The notes beneath the pieces were generated by a model, which saw nothing but the letters and a program-made list of their open reading frames with translations, ran no database searches and was not told where the DNA came from. This document shows, in pieces, positions 1 to 8,423 of a stretch of 41,428 nt of DNA. Numbering within the stretch: the stretch's first letter is position 1; every line of letters starts with the position of its first letter. The stretch is taken from positions 1-41,428 of the forward strand of contig CALXQI010000012.1 in assembly GCA_944390585.1 (NCBI GenBank), given 5' to 3'. Source of the DNA: an uncultured Alphaproteobacteria bacterium (GTDB lineage: Bacteria > Pseudomonadota > Alphaproteobacteria > RUG11792). The translations under genes and the position numbers were made by a program.

Positions 1-348
1 TCTCCCAGATTTAATGCCTGTTCTATCAGAGAACATGGTTGTGAGCTCGCGTATGATAGAAGACTTGCTAGAGCCGACAACACTTCTCACAAAAGCTGAA
101 GCAGGAGATGATGGAACACACATGCTATCAGAGTTAAAAGAAGAGAAAGAAGCGCGGCTATCAGACCCCGTGATTCTAAAATTACTACTTCTTGCAGATG
201 TTGAGGAGGATGATGGAGCTAGGCTATTATGAGCGCAAGAAGAGAAAGAAGACAGGCTGTCAGAATCAGTTCTTTTTCTAAAATCACTGCTAAACCCCAC
301 CTGGCACACAGAAACACATGTGCACAGAATCACAACAGACTTTTTCAT
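1..348 (-). CDS. Serine-rich secreted protein, N-terminal part (runs off left edge)
   Basis: The minus strand is open without a stop from an ATG at 346-348 to the window edge, 116 codons. It begins with a signal-peptide-like segment (MKKSVVILCTCVSVC, then QVGFSS). The rest is dominated by Ser with Asp, Arg and Phe. Two imperfect copies of a roughly 40-residue unit are visible: the first carries SDFRKRTDSDSLSSF and the second SNFRITGSDSRASF, each followed by a proline/serine stretch. The repeat and the signal peptide argue for a real secreted or surface protein, and plus-strand frames here are shadows. No strong ribosome site precedes the ATG. Function is unknown; a variable surface or secreted effector-type protein is a guess. 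The 3' part lies outside the window. Confidence 0.62.
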   Translation of the reverse strand, partial: MKKSVVILCTCVSVCQVGFSSDFRKRTDSDSLSSFSSCAHNSLAPSSSSTSARSSNFRITGSDSRASFSSFNSDSMCVPSSPASAFVRSVVGSSKSSIIRELTTMFSDRTGIKSGR

Positions 349-490
349 AAACATCAACGTTATAGAAACCTTGCCGGGAATCACACCACATGTGTAGCGC
401 TAACTCTAGTTGTTTCTCAATGCACCTTTAGCAACTCAGTTGCATCCCAACATCTCCACACTCACCTCTCCATTCGTGTAGATGCAGAAG

Positions 491-1942
491 TTATGTATTT
501 GTTGTTTGCACAGCAACATTGCCGTCACAAAAGCGTAATTCAAACTTACTGTTGTGAATATCTGATTTTTTTCTTATAACACCATTTTTGTCATAAGCAT
601 AACAAAAGCCTTTACTCAATATTGTGAGATAAGAACTTTGTTCTAATCTATTATTTAATGTTGATAAATAATCGCTGTAATATTTGATATATATAACGTA
701 ATTTTTAAAGAAAATATTGCTATTATTTTGATATAACTGAATTTTTGTTTGTAAATATTGTGTTAATGAAGTCATGCGTACTGATTTTACATCTTTTATT
801 TTGTTGTTAATAATAATGTTCATTACATTTAATAATTTATCACTATTATTGTGTAGTAATTGTTCTTTTATTTGAAAATTTGGAGGTATTATATGTATAG
901 AATTAATGCATATTACATACTCATTTATTATATTTTTTATTAATATTAAAGATTTATTGCTATAATTTTCAATTAAATTTTGCATATTTATACAAAAGCC
1001 ATGATAATATTGTACAAATTTATCAATACTTTGCATTCGTACTGTAAAATTAAGAACAATTTGTTGTAATGCCTGACATATTCTGTCTTTGTAAGTATTA
1101 ATTGATAAAACCATTTCACTTAGCACAGGTGTGGCAAATTCTATCGCGGCGGTTGGTGTTGGTGCTCGTACATCTGCAGCATAATCTGCTAATGTTGTGT
1201 CTGTTTCATGCCCTATTGCTGAAATTACTGGAATTTTACTTTCATATATTGAGCGCACAACAATTTCTTCACTAAAAGGCAATAAATCTTCTACGCTGCC
1301 GCCACCTCTAGCTACAATGATAACATCTGGTTTTATTATATTTGTATTAAAAAATTGAACACCGTTTGCTATTTGTTGAGCTGCAGTATTTCCTTGCACA
1401 TTTGCTGGATATACAAAAACTTTACATACTGGGTAACGATCTAGTAGTCTATGCTCCATATCTCGTATTACAGCACCAGTCGGTGATGTAACAATTCCAA
1501 TAATATCTGGATATTTTGGTAATGGGCGCTTGTTCTTGAAATACCCACGTGCCTCAAACATTTTGCTTCTTTCATGTATTATTCTAAACCATTCTCCTTC
1601 TCCTGCTATATCGACTTCTCTTACATCAATCTGATACTGTGATCTTTCTTTGTAGACTTTGATGAGCCCGTTTGCAATAATATTCATTCCATCTTCAAGT
1701 TTAAAACGTAGTTTTACGCTTTTCCAACAAACTGCATATAATACAGATTTATCATCTTTTAATGTAAAATATATATGACCATTTGCATGAATTTTTAATC
1801 CAGATATTTCTCCCATGATGCGAATTGTGCTACTAAATTTCTCCTTGATTGCTGATTCAACATGGGTTGCAAGTTCTGTAACAGTATAAATATGCTCTTG
1901 CTCAACCTTTCTAGCAACATTATCAAACAAAGTGTGCATCAT
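491..1942 (-). CDS. xseA: Exodeoxyribonuclease VII large subunit
   Basis: XseA joins the small XseB subunit to form ExoVII, which degrades single-stranded DNA in repair and recombination. The N-terminal OB-fold is seen at about residues 15-110 (YTVTELATHVESAIKEKF, then GEISGLKIHANGHIYFTLKD). The catalytic core follows with IGIVTSPTGAVIRDM, VIIVARGGGSVEDLLPF and ISAIGHETDTTLADYAADVR, all hallmark segments. The C-terminal half is Asn/Ile-rich and helical, as usual for the coiled-coil region but with strong AT drift. I chose ATG at 1942 (483 aa) because GAGAGG lies 8 bases upstream; an upstream ATG would add 12 residues. xseB is not in the window. Length is close to the family norm. Confidence 0.95.
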   Translation of the reverse strand: MMHTLFDNVARKVEQEHIYTVTELATHVESAIKEKFSSTIRIMGEISGLKIHANGHIYFTLKDDKSVLYAVCWKSVKLRFKLEDGMNIIANGLIKVYKERSQYQIDVREVDIAGEGEWFRIIHERSKMFEARGYFKNKRPLPKYPDIIGIVTSPTGAVIRDMEHRLLDRYPVCKVFVYPANVQGNTAAQQIANGVQFFNTNIIKPDVIIVARGGGSVEDLLPFSEEIVVRSIYESKIPVISAIGHETDTTLADYAADVRAPTPTAAIEFATPVLSEMVLSINTYKDRICQALQQIVLNFTVRMQSIDKFVQYYHGFCINMQNLIENYSNKSLILIKNIINEYVICINSIHIIPPNFQIKEQLLHNNSDKLLNVMNIIINNKIKDVKSVRMTSLTQYLQTKIQLYQNNSNIFFKNYVIYIKYYSDYLSTLNNRLEQSSYLTILSKGFCYAYDKNGVIRKKSDIHNSKFELRFCDGNVAVQTTNT

Positions 1943-2036
1943 AACTGTAACCTCTCTGCTTTCAGCAAATAATAACACATGCTCATTATAATTTGTACTA
2001 AGTAGAATATAAATTTAACTGGAGTATATTTGTCAA

Positions 2037-2636
2037 CTATGTTGTAGATTCACGTTTTGTTACAATACTGTCTATTATTCCAAAATCCATAGCTTCTTGT
2101 GGCGACATAAAGTAGTCTCTTTCCATAGCTGCTTCTATTTTATCTAAATCATTATTTGTTAAATCTGCATAAATTTTGTTTAACCTTTCGCGCATATTTA
2201 AAATTTCTCTAGCATGAATTTCTATATCTGTGGCTTGTCCGCGTGCTCCTCCAGATGGTTGATGTACCATAATTCGCGAATTTGGTAATGAAAAGCGTTT
2301 GCCGTGTGTTCCTGCTGCTAGTAATAAAGATCCGGCAGAACATGCCTGTCCTATGCACAATGTTGCAACATCGCACTTTACATAGTTCATCGTGTCGAAG
2401 ATGGAAAAAGCAGAAGTCACAACACCACCTGGAGAGTTAATATACATATGGATATCTTTTTCAGGACTTTCTGATTCCAGAAATAGAAGTTGTGCACATA
2501 TCAATGAAGCCATTTCATCATATATCTCACCGCTTAAAAAAATGATGCGCTCCTTTAATAGGCGGGAATAAATGTCATAAGAACGTTCTCCCCGACTTGT
2601 TTGTTCTACAACAATTGGTACAAATCCAGACATCAT
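2037..2636 (-). CDS. clpP: ATP-dependent Clp protease proteolytic subunit
   Basis: Serine peptidase of family S14 that assembles as a tetradecamer and degrades proteins fed to it by ClpX or ClpA. At 199 residues it has normal length. The catalytic Ser is in GQACSAGS (residue 100), the His in MVHQPSGG (residue 125), and the Asp is expected near residue 174 ([12 protein letters not shown]). The handle and substrate region [16 protein letters not shown] is intact. The start is one of two adjacent ATGs. The usual partners tig and clpX are not adjacent: the next 1.5 kb upstream is decayed sequence, so clpP stands alone here, about 60-90 bp ahead of xseA on the same strand. Confidence 0.97.
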   Translation of the reverse strand: MMSGFVPIVVEQTSRGERSYDIYSRLLKERIIFLSGEIYDEMASLICAQLLFLESESPEKDIHMYINSPGGVVTSAFSIFDTMNYVKCDVATLCIGQACSAGSLLLAAGTHGKRFSLPNSRIMVHQPSGGARGQATDIEIHAREILNMRERLNKIYADLTNNDLDKIEAAMERDYFMSPQEAMDFGIIDSIVTKRESTT

Positions 2637-3209
2637 CTAAAAACAAGAAGTATATACTATCATCAGAGCATGAATAACGTAAAGATGCAAGGCCTATGTG
2701 AAATTTTTTTGCAGGTTTATAGATGGCAAAGGTGAATACAATAATAAGATAAAGTTATATAGATATAGAATTTTGCAAATAATTGTGATATCTAAAACAG
2801 CAAAAATCAATTGATGTGCTTAATCTATTCTTAATAATACTATTAGCGAGGATGAGGTTGTATCTCTGTACGGTGTAGTGACCTTAGAGTATTGTTTATG
2901 CCAGTACTATTTGCTTTATGTATAGCGAGTAGATTAAGACTGGGTACGATAGATTAGTCAAAGGCCTGCATGTATCCATGTTTTAAGCATGCAATAGTCC
3001 AAATAAATCTTGCTAATCCAAGGAACTTTATAGTTAAAAAAAGTAATTGATACGTAATCAACTAAGGATGGCAAGAAGTGCAAAAATATTGTTCTTATAG
3101 AATGCATGCGCTTTCTGATACGGCAAAAAGGGAGTTACACTATGGCTAGTATTCTAAAAAATACTGCATAAAACCAGAGAACAAATCAAATATTATCGTA
3201 GTCTACTCA
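2637..3209. other. Gene-free stretch, apparently decayed
   Basis: No open frame of useful length and no recognisable RNA gene. A plus-strand stretch near 2826-2920 reads about 30 codons that look coding-like (ISEDEVVSLYGVVTLEY) before a stop, which may be a remnant. Base composition here is slightly less AT-rich than in true spacers, fitting old coding sequence in decay. I see nothing else. A second gene-free stretch lies between the two fragments at 3342-3638. Confidence 0.4.
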
Positions 3210-3341
3210 TCAAAAATCCTCAAACATTATCTGGTGAAGATAACCTTCAGCATGCCTCATTAATCCTTGTAACGCTCCTCTGCTATCTACACACAAACGT
3301 CCTTCCCAACGGCCACCAGAAACAAACACATCTATATCCAT
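3210..3341 (-). pseudogene. Fragment related to the broken gene at 3639-4113
   Basis: A 43-codon frame beginning MDIDVFVSGGRWEG. Its core matches the segment VDGFVSGGCWNGEY in the neighbouring broken gene, and both are preceded by a TV.C/Y-containing stretch (the frame is open 12 codons further upstream, with TVYYCRYY). The shared pattern V..FVSGG.W.G shows that the two pieces are copies of one protein family, now reduced to fragments. Function unknown. It could be an independent small gene, but its setting in decayed sequence makes a remnant more likely. Confidence 0.4.
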
Positions 3342-3638
3342 GTAATATCTACAATAATATACTGTACAAATACTTGCTTATATAATTCTAAAACGCATTT
3401 TCTAAACTTTGTTTAAGATTATTAATCACTCATATTCACTATGTATCTAGTATGCAATCCCAAACACTCATGCAAATTATTCCTTTATTAGAGTGTGCAA
3501 CAATATTTGGATCTAACAAATTTTACTAGAATCAAAATTGGTATAATTAGCAAGAAAGTGACAAATATCTAGTATTTATCCATAAAAAGAAACTGTACAC
3601 ATCATGATCACAATCTTATCTAACACTACACAATACTA

Positions 3639-4113
3639 TCATACCACTATTCCATTCTCCCCACCAAATACTTGACTACAAATATCACGTGCAATATACC
3701 AACACATCATTACATCATTTTTATTCTTTATATACTCACCATTCCAGCATCCACCAGAAACAAATCCATCCACACCTATATTAGCTTTCTCAACCTCCGC
3801 ATAACATTCAACAGTTACCTTCCATCTTCGTACCATTTTTGTTAATTTATCCACTCTCTCCCAAATATCAAACTCATCTTCTACTTCTCCCACAAAACCA
3901 AACATCTTTCGCATTGCTTTTCTACCGTACGCCATTGTACATTTCATTCACTATATCCCACAACTTATGTATTTGTTCCCCAATTTTATCAATAGTTTTA
4001 AAACCACCACTGTCCACAATTCTTTTATGTACATATTTCTTTACTATGTTTGCTACTTCATCATTTGGATTTGCCCTTCCAATAGCACGTACTTCACTAC
4101 CATTACATTGTTT
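3639..4113 (-). pseudogene. Broken gene of unknown function, one frameshift
   Basis: Two overlapping minus-strand frames make one broken gene. The upper frame (4113 to 3925) reads QCNGSEVRAIGRANPNDEVA and ends in KLWDIVNEMYNG plus a stop at 3922-3924. The lower frame (3947 to 3639, 102 codons) reads from AYGRKAMRKMFGFVGE to FGGENGIVV. The overlap is only about 25 bases, so a single indel near 3925-3947 would join them into about 155 residues. There is no in-frame stop before the natural end, so the loss is recent, or an assembly error. The C-terminal part shares V..FVSGG.W.G with the fragment at 3210-3341. I do not recognise the family. Confidence 0.5.
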
Positions 4114-4199
4114 TTATGTCAATACTGTTACAGTAAAAAAAGTGTAATATTGTTTGACAACAATAGTAACAATATTAAATACTGTATATAGCAGAAATA

Positions 4200-5378
4200 T
4201 TAATGGTCATGTCTTGGACAATTTTTAAATATTTCATCGATATTCATGTTTTTCTTTATCATTTCCCATATAGGGCTCATTTTACGCAATTTGTCTGCAG
4301 CTATTTTTAAATTTGTCATGGCTGTTACAACTTCACTTTCTGTTGTATATTTTCCAAAAGAGAATCTAAGAGAGGATTGTGCAATATCTGGCGCAATTCC
4401 CATGGCATCCAGGACATGAGAGATTGTAAGCTTATTTGATGTACATGCTGAACCTGATGAGACACATACGTCGCCAATTTCCATCATCAGTGCTTCACCT
4501 TCACATCCACGTACACTAATGTTTAAAATGCCTGGATAAAAGCTTGTCTCTGACCCGTTAACGTATACCTCATCCATATCCTCTGTCATACTGACAGCCA
4601 ACTTTCTTAAACGGGAGATTCTTTCAAAATCGTCGTGCATTTCCTGTTTTACTATTTCTGCTGCTTTGCCCAAACCAACACATAAAGGCACAGGAACTGT
4701 CCCAGATCTTATACCGTACTCTATATCTGGATTAGAAAATTTTTGCATAAGCAGCTTTCTGTGTTTTTTCTTATAGAATACAATACCAACGCCTTTGGGC
4801 CCGTATATTTTATGTGCGGATGCGCTGAGAAAATCTATATCTAGCGCCTTGACATCAATATCAATTTTCCCAAATCCTTGTGTTGCGTCTGTATGTAATA
4901 AAACGCCGTGTTTATGACAAATTTCTGCAATTTTTGCAACATTTTGCAAAACTCCCGTTTCGTTATTAACAAGGCATACAGAAACAATTGCCACATTATC
5001 ACTTATTGCGTATTCTAATTTTTGTAAATCAACAATGCCATCGCTTTGAACATCAAGTAATAGCCAGTTATTTCTTTGGAACATATCAATAATACATTTA
5101 TGTTCTGTTTTAAAAGAAATAGCTTGTTTTTCTTTTACTGCACGTGTAATAACAATATTGTTTGATTCTGTTGCACCGCTTGTGAATGCGATTTCATCAA
5201 ACTCTGCATTAATTAGATCAGCAACTTTTTGCCTAGCATCCGATAGTGCAAGTAGTGCATCTTCCCCGTATTTATGTATTGAGCTTGGATTACCAAAGTT
5301 AGACGTAAAGTATGGCAGCATAGCATCTACAACACGCTTATCGCATGGTGTTGTTGCTGCGTAATCAAGGTAGATCAT
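4200..5378 (-). CDS. Cysteine desulfurase (NifS/IscS family)
   Basis: PLP enzyme that takes sulfur from cysteine for iron-sulfur clusters and tRNA thiolation. The N-terminus MIYLDYAATTP is the family signature. The PLP lysine lies in SASAHKIYGPKGVG (about residue 190) and the persulfide cysteine in SSGSACTSNKL (about residue 310). The end CPRHDH resembles IscS tails that dock IscU. I chose ATG at 5378 (392 aa) because family members begin at this point; an upstream ATG would add 18 non-conserved residues. No iscR, iscU or hscB is adjacent. MtaB in this window is an iron-sulfur enzyme that would need its product. IscS versus NifS subtype is left open. Confidence 0.93.
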   Translation of the reverse strand: MIYLDYAATTPCDKRVVDAMLPYFTSNFGNPSSIHKYGEDALLALSDARQKVADLINAEFDEIAFTSGATESNNIVITRAVKEKQAISFKTEHKCIIDMFQRNNWLLLDVQSDGIVDLQKLEYAISDNVAIVSVCLVNNETGVLQNVAKIAEICHKHGVLLHTDATQGFGKIDIDVKALDIDFLSASAHKIYGPKGVGIVFYKKKHRKLLMQKFSNPDIEYGIRSGTVPVPLCVGLGKAAEIVKQEMHDDFERISRLRKLAVSMTEDMDEVYVNGSETSFYPGILNISVRGCEGEALMMEIGDVCVSSGSACTSNKLTISHVLDAMGIAPDIAQSSLRFSFGKYTTESEVVTAMTNLKIAADKLRKMSPIWEMIKKNMNIDEIFKNCPRHDH

Positions 5379-5500
5379 ATTTCTCGCGTACAAAACACAG
5401 TAGAAGTATGTCACAGTTTTCCATTTTGGCAAAATTTATTAGTATACATATTTTACATATTAATGTGTGTATACAGCAAGTCTAAAACAATATTTATGTG

Positions 5501-6301
5501 TTATTTGTTCTTTCTATAACAGTAAACAGCATTTGTTATAATCTTCGTATGAGTTATTATCAATTGCTTCAATGAATATGTTTTAGTATTAGATGTCGTT
5601 TCTGTTTGATTTGTACTTTCTATATTGTTTGTTTCGCTGTTTATATAATTGTTTTGATTTTTAGTAACGATATCGTTATATAATCTATCGATTTGTGCGT
5701 GATCTATCTGTGGGATTAAAATAGACTTTACATTGCACATAGTCTGATTAATAACACTGTATACATCATTACTTTCAAACTCAAATACATAGATATTTCT
5801 CCAATTGTAATCTTTAAATATTTCTAAATATTTGCACAAAGCAGATGCTAAATTTATTGTAATGCATGATTGAAATGATCTGCAAAATGGAAGTGTAACT
5901 GCTATTATTGTACGGTCATTTTATAATGTTTCATATGTAGATTGAAGTGCCAACTTATTAAAATGTATATTTGGCAAAATGTTATTAAGATTTTCTATTT
6001 CTGAATAACTATACAATAGGTAAGATAGTATGGCATGTGCAAGATCATATATTACGCTATTATCTTCTTCAATATCATGCGTTATATTTGATGATTCAGA
6101 AATTGAGCCGTATAGGCGTTTTATGGCTTTATCACTTATAGTAGTATGTTTTGCTATATCAATACATTTTTGTACGTGTATACCATTCATTGTGTTTAGA
6201 ATAGAATCACTATAAATATGGTCTTGATCATTAGAATGCTCACATGCATTGCAATATGTTAGTATGGCAAGGAAGATGCTTGATATTTGTAATATGTGCA
6301 T
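5501..6301 (-). pseudogene. Unknown exported protein gene interrupted by one in-frame stop
   Basis: A 126-codon frame (6301 to 5921) ends in TAA at 5921-5923. The same frame then stays open for another 139 codons to 5501, reading NDRTIIAVTLPFCRSF, LASALCKYLEIFKDYNW and SILIPQIDHAQID. The two halves are therefore one 266-codon reading frame with a single nonsense codon. The N-terminus (MHILQISSIFLAILTYCNAC) looks like a signal peptide, possibly lipoprotein type. The segment after the stop (IAV.LPF...., N.A.AL....F) faintly recalls periplasmic-binding-fold proteins such as LpoA-type PBP activators, but I cannot assign it. The tail is Asn/Thr-rich. Either a young pseudogene or two small genes; the shared frame favours the first. 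Confidence 0.55.
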
Positions 6302-6462
6302 ATTGTAAAGACAATAAGTTATATAAATATATTAATTAAAAAATGTTTTTGTTACAATATATATTTTAATTAATTATAAACAATCAAATAATGTCTGATT
6401 TACAAATCAATGTACTAAATGTATTTTGCGCGTATAATAATCCCATAAATTATGGAGTTGAT

Positions 6463-7749
6463 ATGAAACGTTTTGACAGTATTTCTGCTAGATTTTTACT
6501 AATACTTATTACGCCAACTATTTTATCGCAATTTGTTTTTAGTTATATTTTTTTAGGACGTTATATTGAAAGTACAACAAAATGTATATCAAATATGGTT
6601 GTTGGTGAGATAGTTGCTTTAAAGAATGCACTTGATAATAATGAACAAAATATTAATAAAATAGCGCAAAGTATGAATATGGATGTTGTTATACTAAAAA
6701 ATACATGTGTAAAAAATATAAAAACCAAATATAATGCTCGTGTTCAAAAAACACTGTATAGGGCATTTGTAAAACATAATATTTTTGATGTATTTATAAA
6801 ACCTGTGCGTAAGATGATGTGTGTATATATTAATGCACAAAATAATGCTGTGTATAAGTTTACTTTCTGTAAAAAGCAGATATATGGCAATATTACATCA
6901 GTAGCTATTATTTGGAGTGCTATCTCAACAATAATATTGCTTTTTATTGCATTTATTTTTTTAAAAAACCAAATTAGACCAATAAAAAAATTAGCTATAG
7001 CCATCAGAGATTTTGGTGATGGCATTGATTCTAATGAGTATACGCCCAGTGGCGCAAAAGAAATTTTACTTGCAGGTAATGCATTTTGTGAAATGAAAAC
7101 AAATTTTAGAAAACTACTAACAAAACGTATCAATACACTGGCTGGTATTTCTCATGACCTAAAAACTCCATTGACAAGAATGAAATTGCAACTTGCGCTA
7201 ATGAAAAAAAATAAAGAAACAGATGGGCTAAGTAATGATGTAAATGCAATGATTGAACTTACAGAAAGCTTTATGGAATACTCTAGAGAGCAGAATTTTG
7301 AAACGTTTACTTGCTTTAATCTGTATAATTTTTTACAGACAGCTATAACAGGCACATCTTTTCAAATTTGTATTGATGGTGATAGATCTATACTAGTTTA
7401 TGCAAAGAAAACAATGTTGCTTAGGGCATGTAATAACATTATTTCAAATGCGCAAAAGTATGCAACACAAATGTATATTTCGTTTTATAAAGAAGATAAC
7501 TTTATTGTTATATGTTTTGAAGATAATGGTCCTGGTATAGAAAAAAATATAATTGCAGACATTTTTGAGCCATTTGTTACAAACGACATAAATACAACAA
7601 ACCGTACAAAAAGCTCTGGTCTTGGCCTTAGCATAGTACACGATATTATAACAGACCATGGAGGAAGTATAACTGCAGAAAATTCAAAAAATTACAGCGG
7701 AGCAAAATTTACCGTAAAACTACCATCGTGCAAAAATAATCAACAATAA
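6463..7749 (+). CDS. EnvZ-like sensor histidine kinase (orphan in this window)
   Basis: Membrane sensor kinase that would autophosphorylate and pass phosphate to a response regulator. Two membrane segments (about residues 10-30 and 147-170) flank a periplasmic region, followed by a HAMP-like stretch (KNQIRPIKKLAIAIRDFGDG). The phospho-acceptor H box is ISHDLKTPLTRMKLQ (His near residue 231), close to EnvZ. The ATPase domain has the N box (NNIISNAQKYA), G1 box (EDNGPGIE), F box (IFEPFV) and G2 box (GLGLSIV). I chose ATG at 6463 (428 aa) because GGAG sits 5 bases upstream; 24 extra upstream codons are open but unconserved. No response regulator is adjacent, so its partner must be elsewhere. Weak similarity in the sensor part leaves the signal unknown. 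Confidence 0.88.
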   Translation: MKRFDSISARFLLILITPTILSQFVFSYIFLGRYIESTTKCISNMVVGEIVALKNALDNNEQNINKIAQSMNMDVVILKNTCVKNIKTKYNARVQKTLYRAFVKHNIFDVFIKPVRKMMCVYINAQNNAVYKFTFCKKQIYGNITSVAIIWSAISTIILLFIAFIFLKNQIRPIKKLAIAIRDFGDGIDSNEYTPSGAKEILLAGNAFCEMKTNFRKLLTKRINTLAGISHDLKTPLTRMKLQLALMKKNKETDGLSNDVNAMIELTESFMEYSREQNFETFTCFNLYNFLQTAITGTSFQICIDGDRSILVYAKKTMLLRACNNIISNAQKYATQMYISFYKEDNFIVICFEDNGPGIEKNIIADIFEPFVTNDINTTNRTKSSGLGLSIVHDIITDHGGSITAENSKNYSGAKFTVKLPSCKNNQQ

Positions 7750-7772
7750 AAGTCTAATGATAGATTTCTGCT

Positions 7773-7898
7773 TTATCCTTGTCTTGCTTTAAATTTTGGT
7801 ACTTGCTTGTTTATAACATAAATGCGACCGCGACGTTTTACCAGTTTACAAGCTCTGTGTCTGTTTTTTAATGTTTTTAAAGAATTTGCTACCTTCAT
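7773..7898 (-). CDS. rpmJ: 50S ribosomal protein L36
   Basis: A 41-codon gene reading [18 protein letters not shown], then [20 protein letters not shown] and RQG. This is the long alphaproteobacterial form of L36, with conserved RRGR.YVIN and the C-terminal FKARQG. It is a structural protein of the large ribosomal subunit. In alphaproteobacteria rpmJ commonly sits alone, away from the spc operon, as here between the kinase gene (convergent, 23-bp gap) and a membrane protein gene on its own strand. The start ATG at 7898 is the only one that fits the family. The ribosome site is weak (AGAG right before the ATG). Confidence 0.95.
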   Translation of the reverse strand: MKVANSLKTLKNRHRACKLVKRRGRIYVINKQVPKFKARQG

Positions 7899-7956
7899 CT
7901 CTAAACCACATAAAACCTTGGATAATGATACAACATAACGCTATGTTTAGCAATAG

Positions 7957-8340
7957 CTAAGTTTTAATTAACAAAGTATGCATTGCTGTTGCCAAAATTA
8001 TTGCTGGTATAAACGGAATTGTTTTTTGATAAAACAAACATAACAAAACACCAAATATTCCACATTCAGTAATAAAATAGTACCAGTTATCGCCAACTAT
8101 AAAAGAACTACCAAATATAATAATATAATCTGCAATGCCAAATGCCTGTTTATTCCTGATTTTGTACAGTAGGCCAATTAGTGCAAAAATAATAATTGGC
8201 CATGGAGAAAAACTATGCGAGATATGTATGCAAAGGCAGACATATAAAATACAAATAACTATATTAACTTCTTGTTTTTTAAGATCTTGAATGATCAATA
8301 GTATTGAAATAATTATAAGCGCAGTATAAGAAAAATACAT
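7957..8340 (-). CDS. Small prepilin-peptidase-like membrane protein (A24-like)
   Basis: 127 residues from ATG at 8340, nearly all hydrophobic, with about five membrane segments. Two features recall the A24 prepilin peptidase core: an Asp after the first membrane helix (IIQDLKKQEVN, compare FDL....IPN) and G-x-x-D in KQAFGIADYIIIFG (compare G.GD.K). The N-terminal Cys-rich methyltransferase domain of full PilD is absent, as in short archaeal-type or TadV/CpaA-type peptidases. It would cleave and possibly methylate pilin-like precursors in the inner membrane. It fits the GspL/M/C-like genes at 25.8-27.7 kb. Homology is weak by eye; a generic small membrane protein is the alternative. It is divergent from gap with an 83-bp gap that must hold both promoters. 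Confidence 0.5.
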   Translation of the reverse strand: MYFSYTALIIISILLIIQDLKKQEVNIVICILYVCLCIHISHSFSPWPIIIFALIGLLYKIRNKQAFGIADYIIIFGSSFIVGDNWYYFITECGIFGVLLCLFYQKTIPFIPAIILATAMHTLLIKT

Positions 8341-8423
8341 AAAATTCACATGTTTTTTAGATGTTATCAGATTTTGCGTAAATAGTGTTACAATCAAGTG
8401 TGTGCTACAAAAATGGATATGCA

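Noticed and set aside
14-579. Two plus-strand open frames (72 and 116 codons) near the left edge
   Set aside because: They lie opposite the serine-rich minus-strand gene and the end of xseA; composition reflects the repeats read on the wrong strand.
3847-3855. TTATCCACT, one base from a DnaA box
   Set aside because: Single imperfect site inside a broken gene; no cluster of boxes, so no support for an origin.
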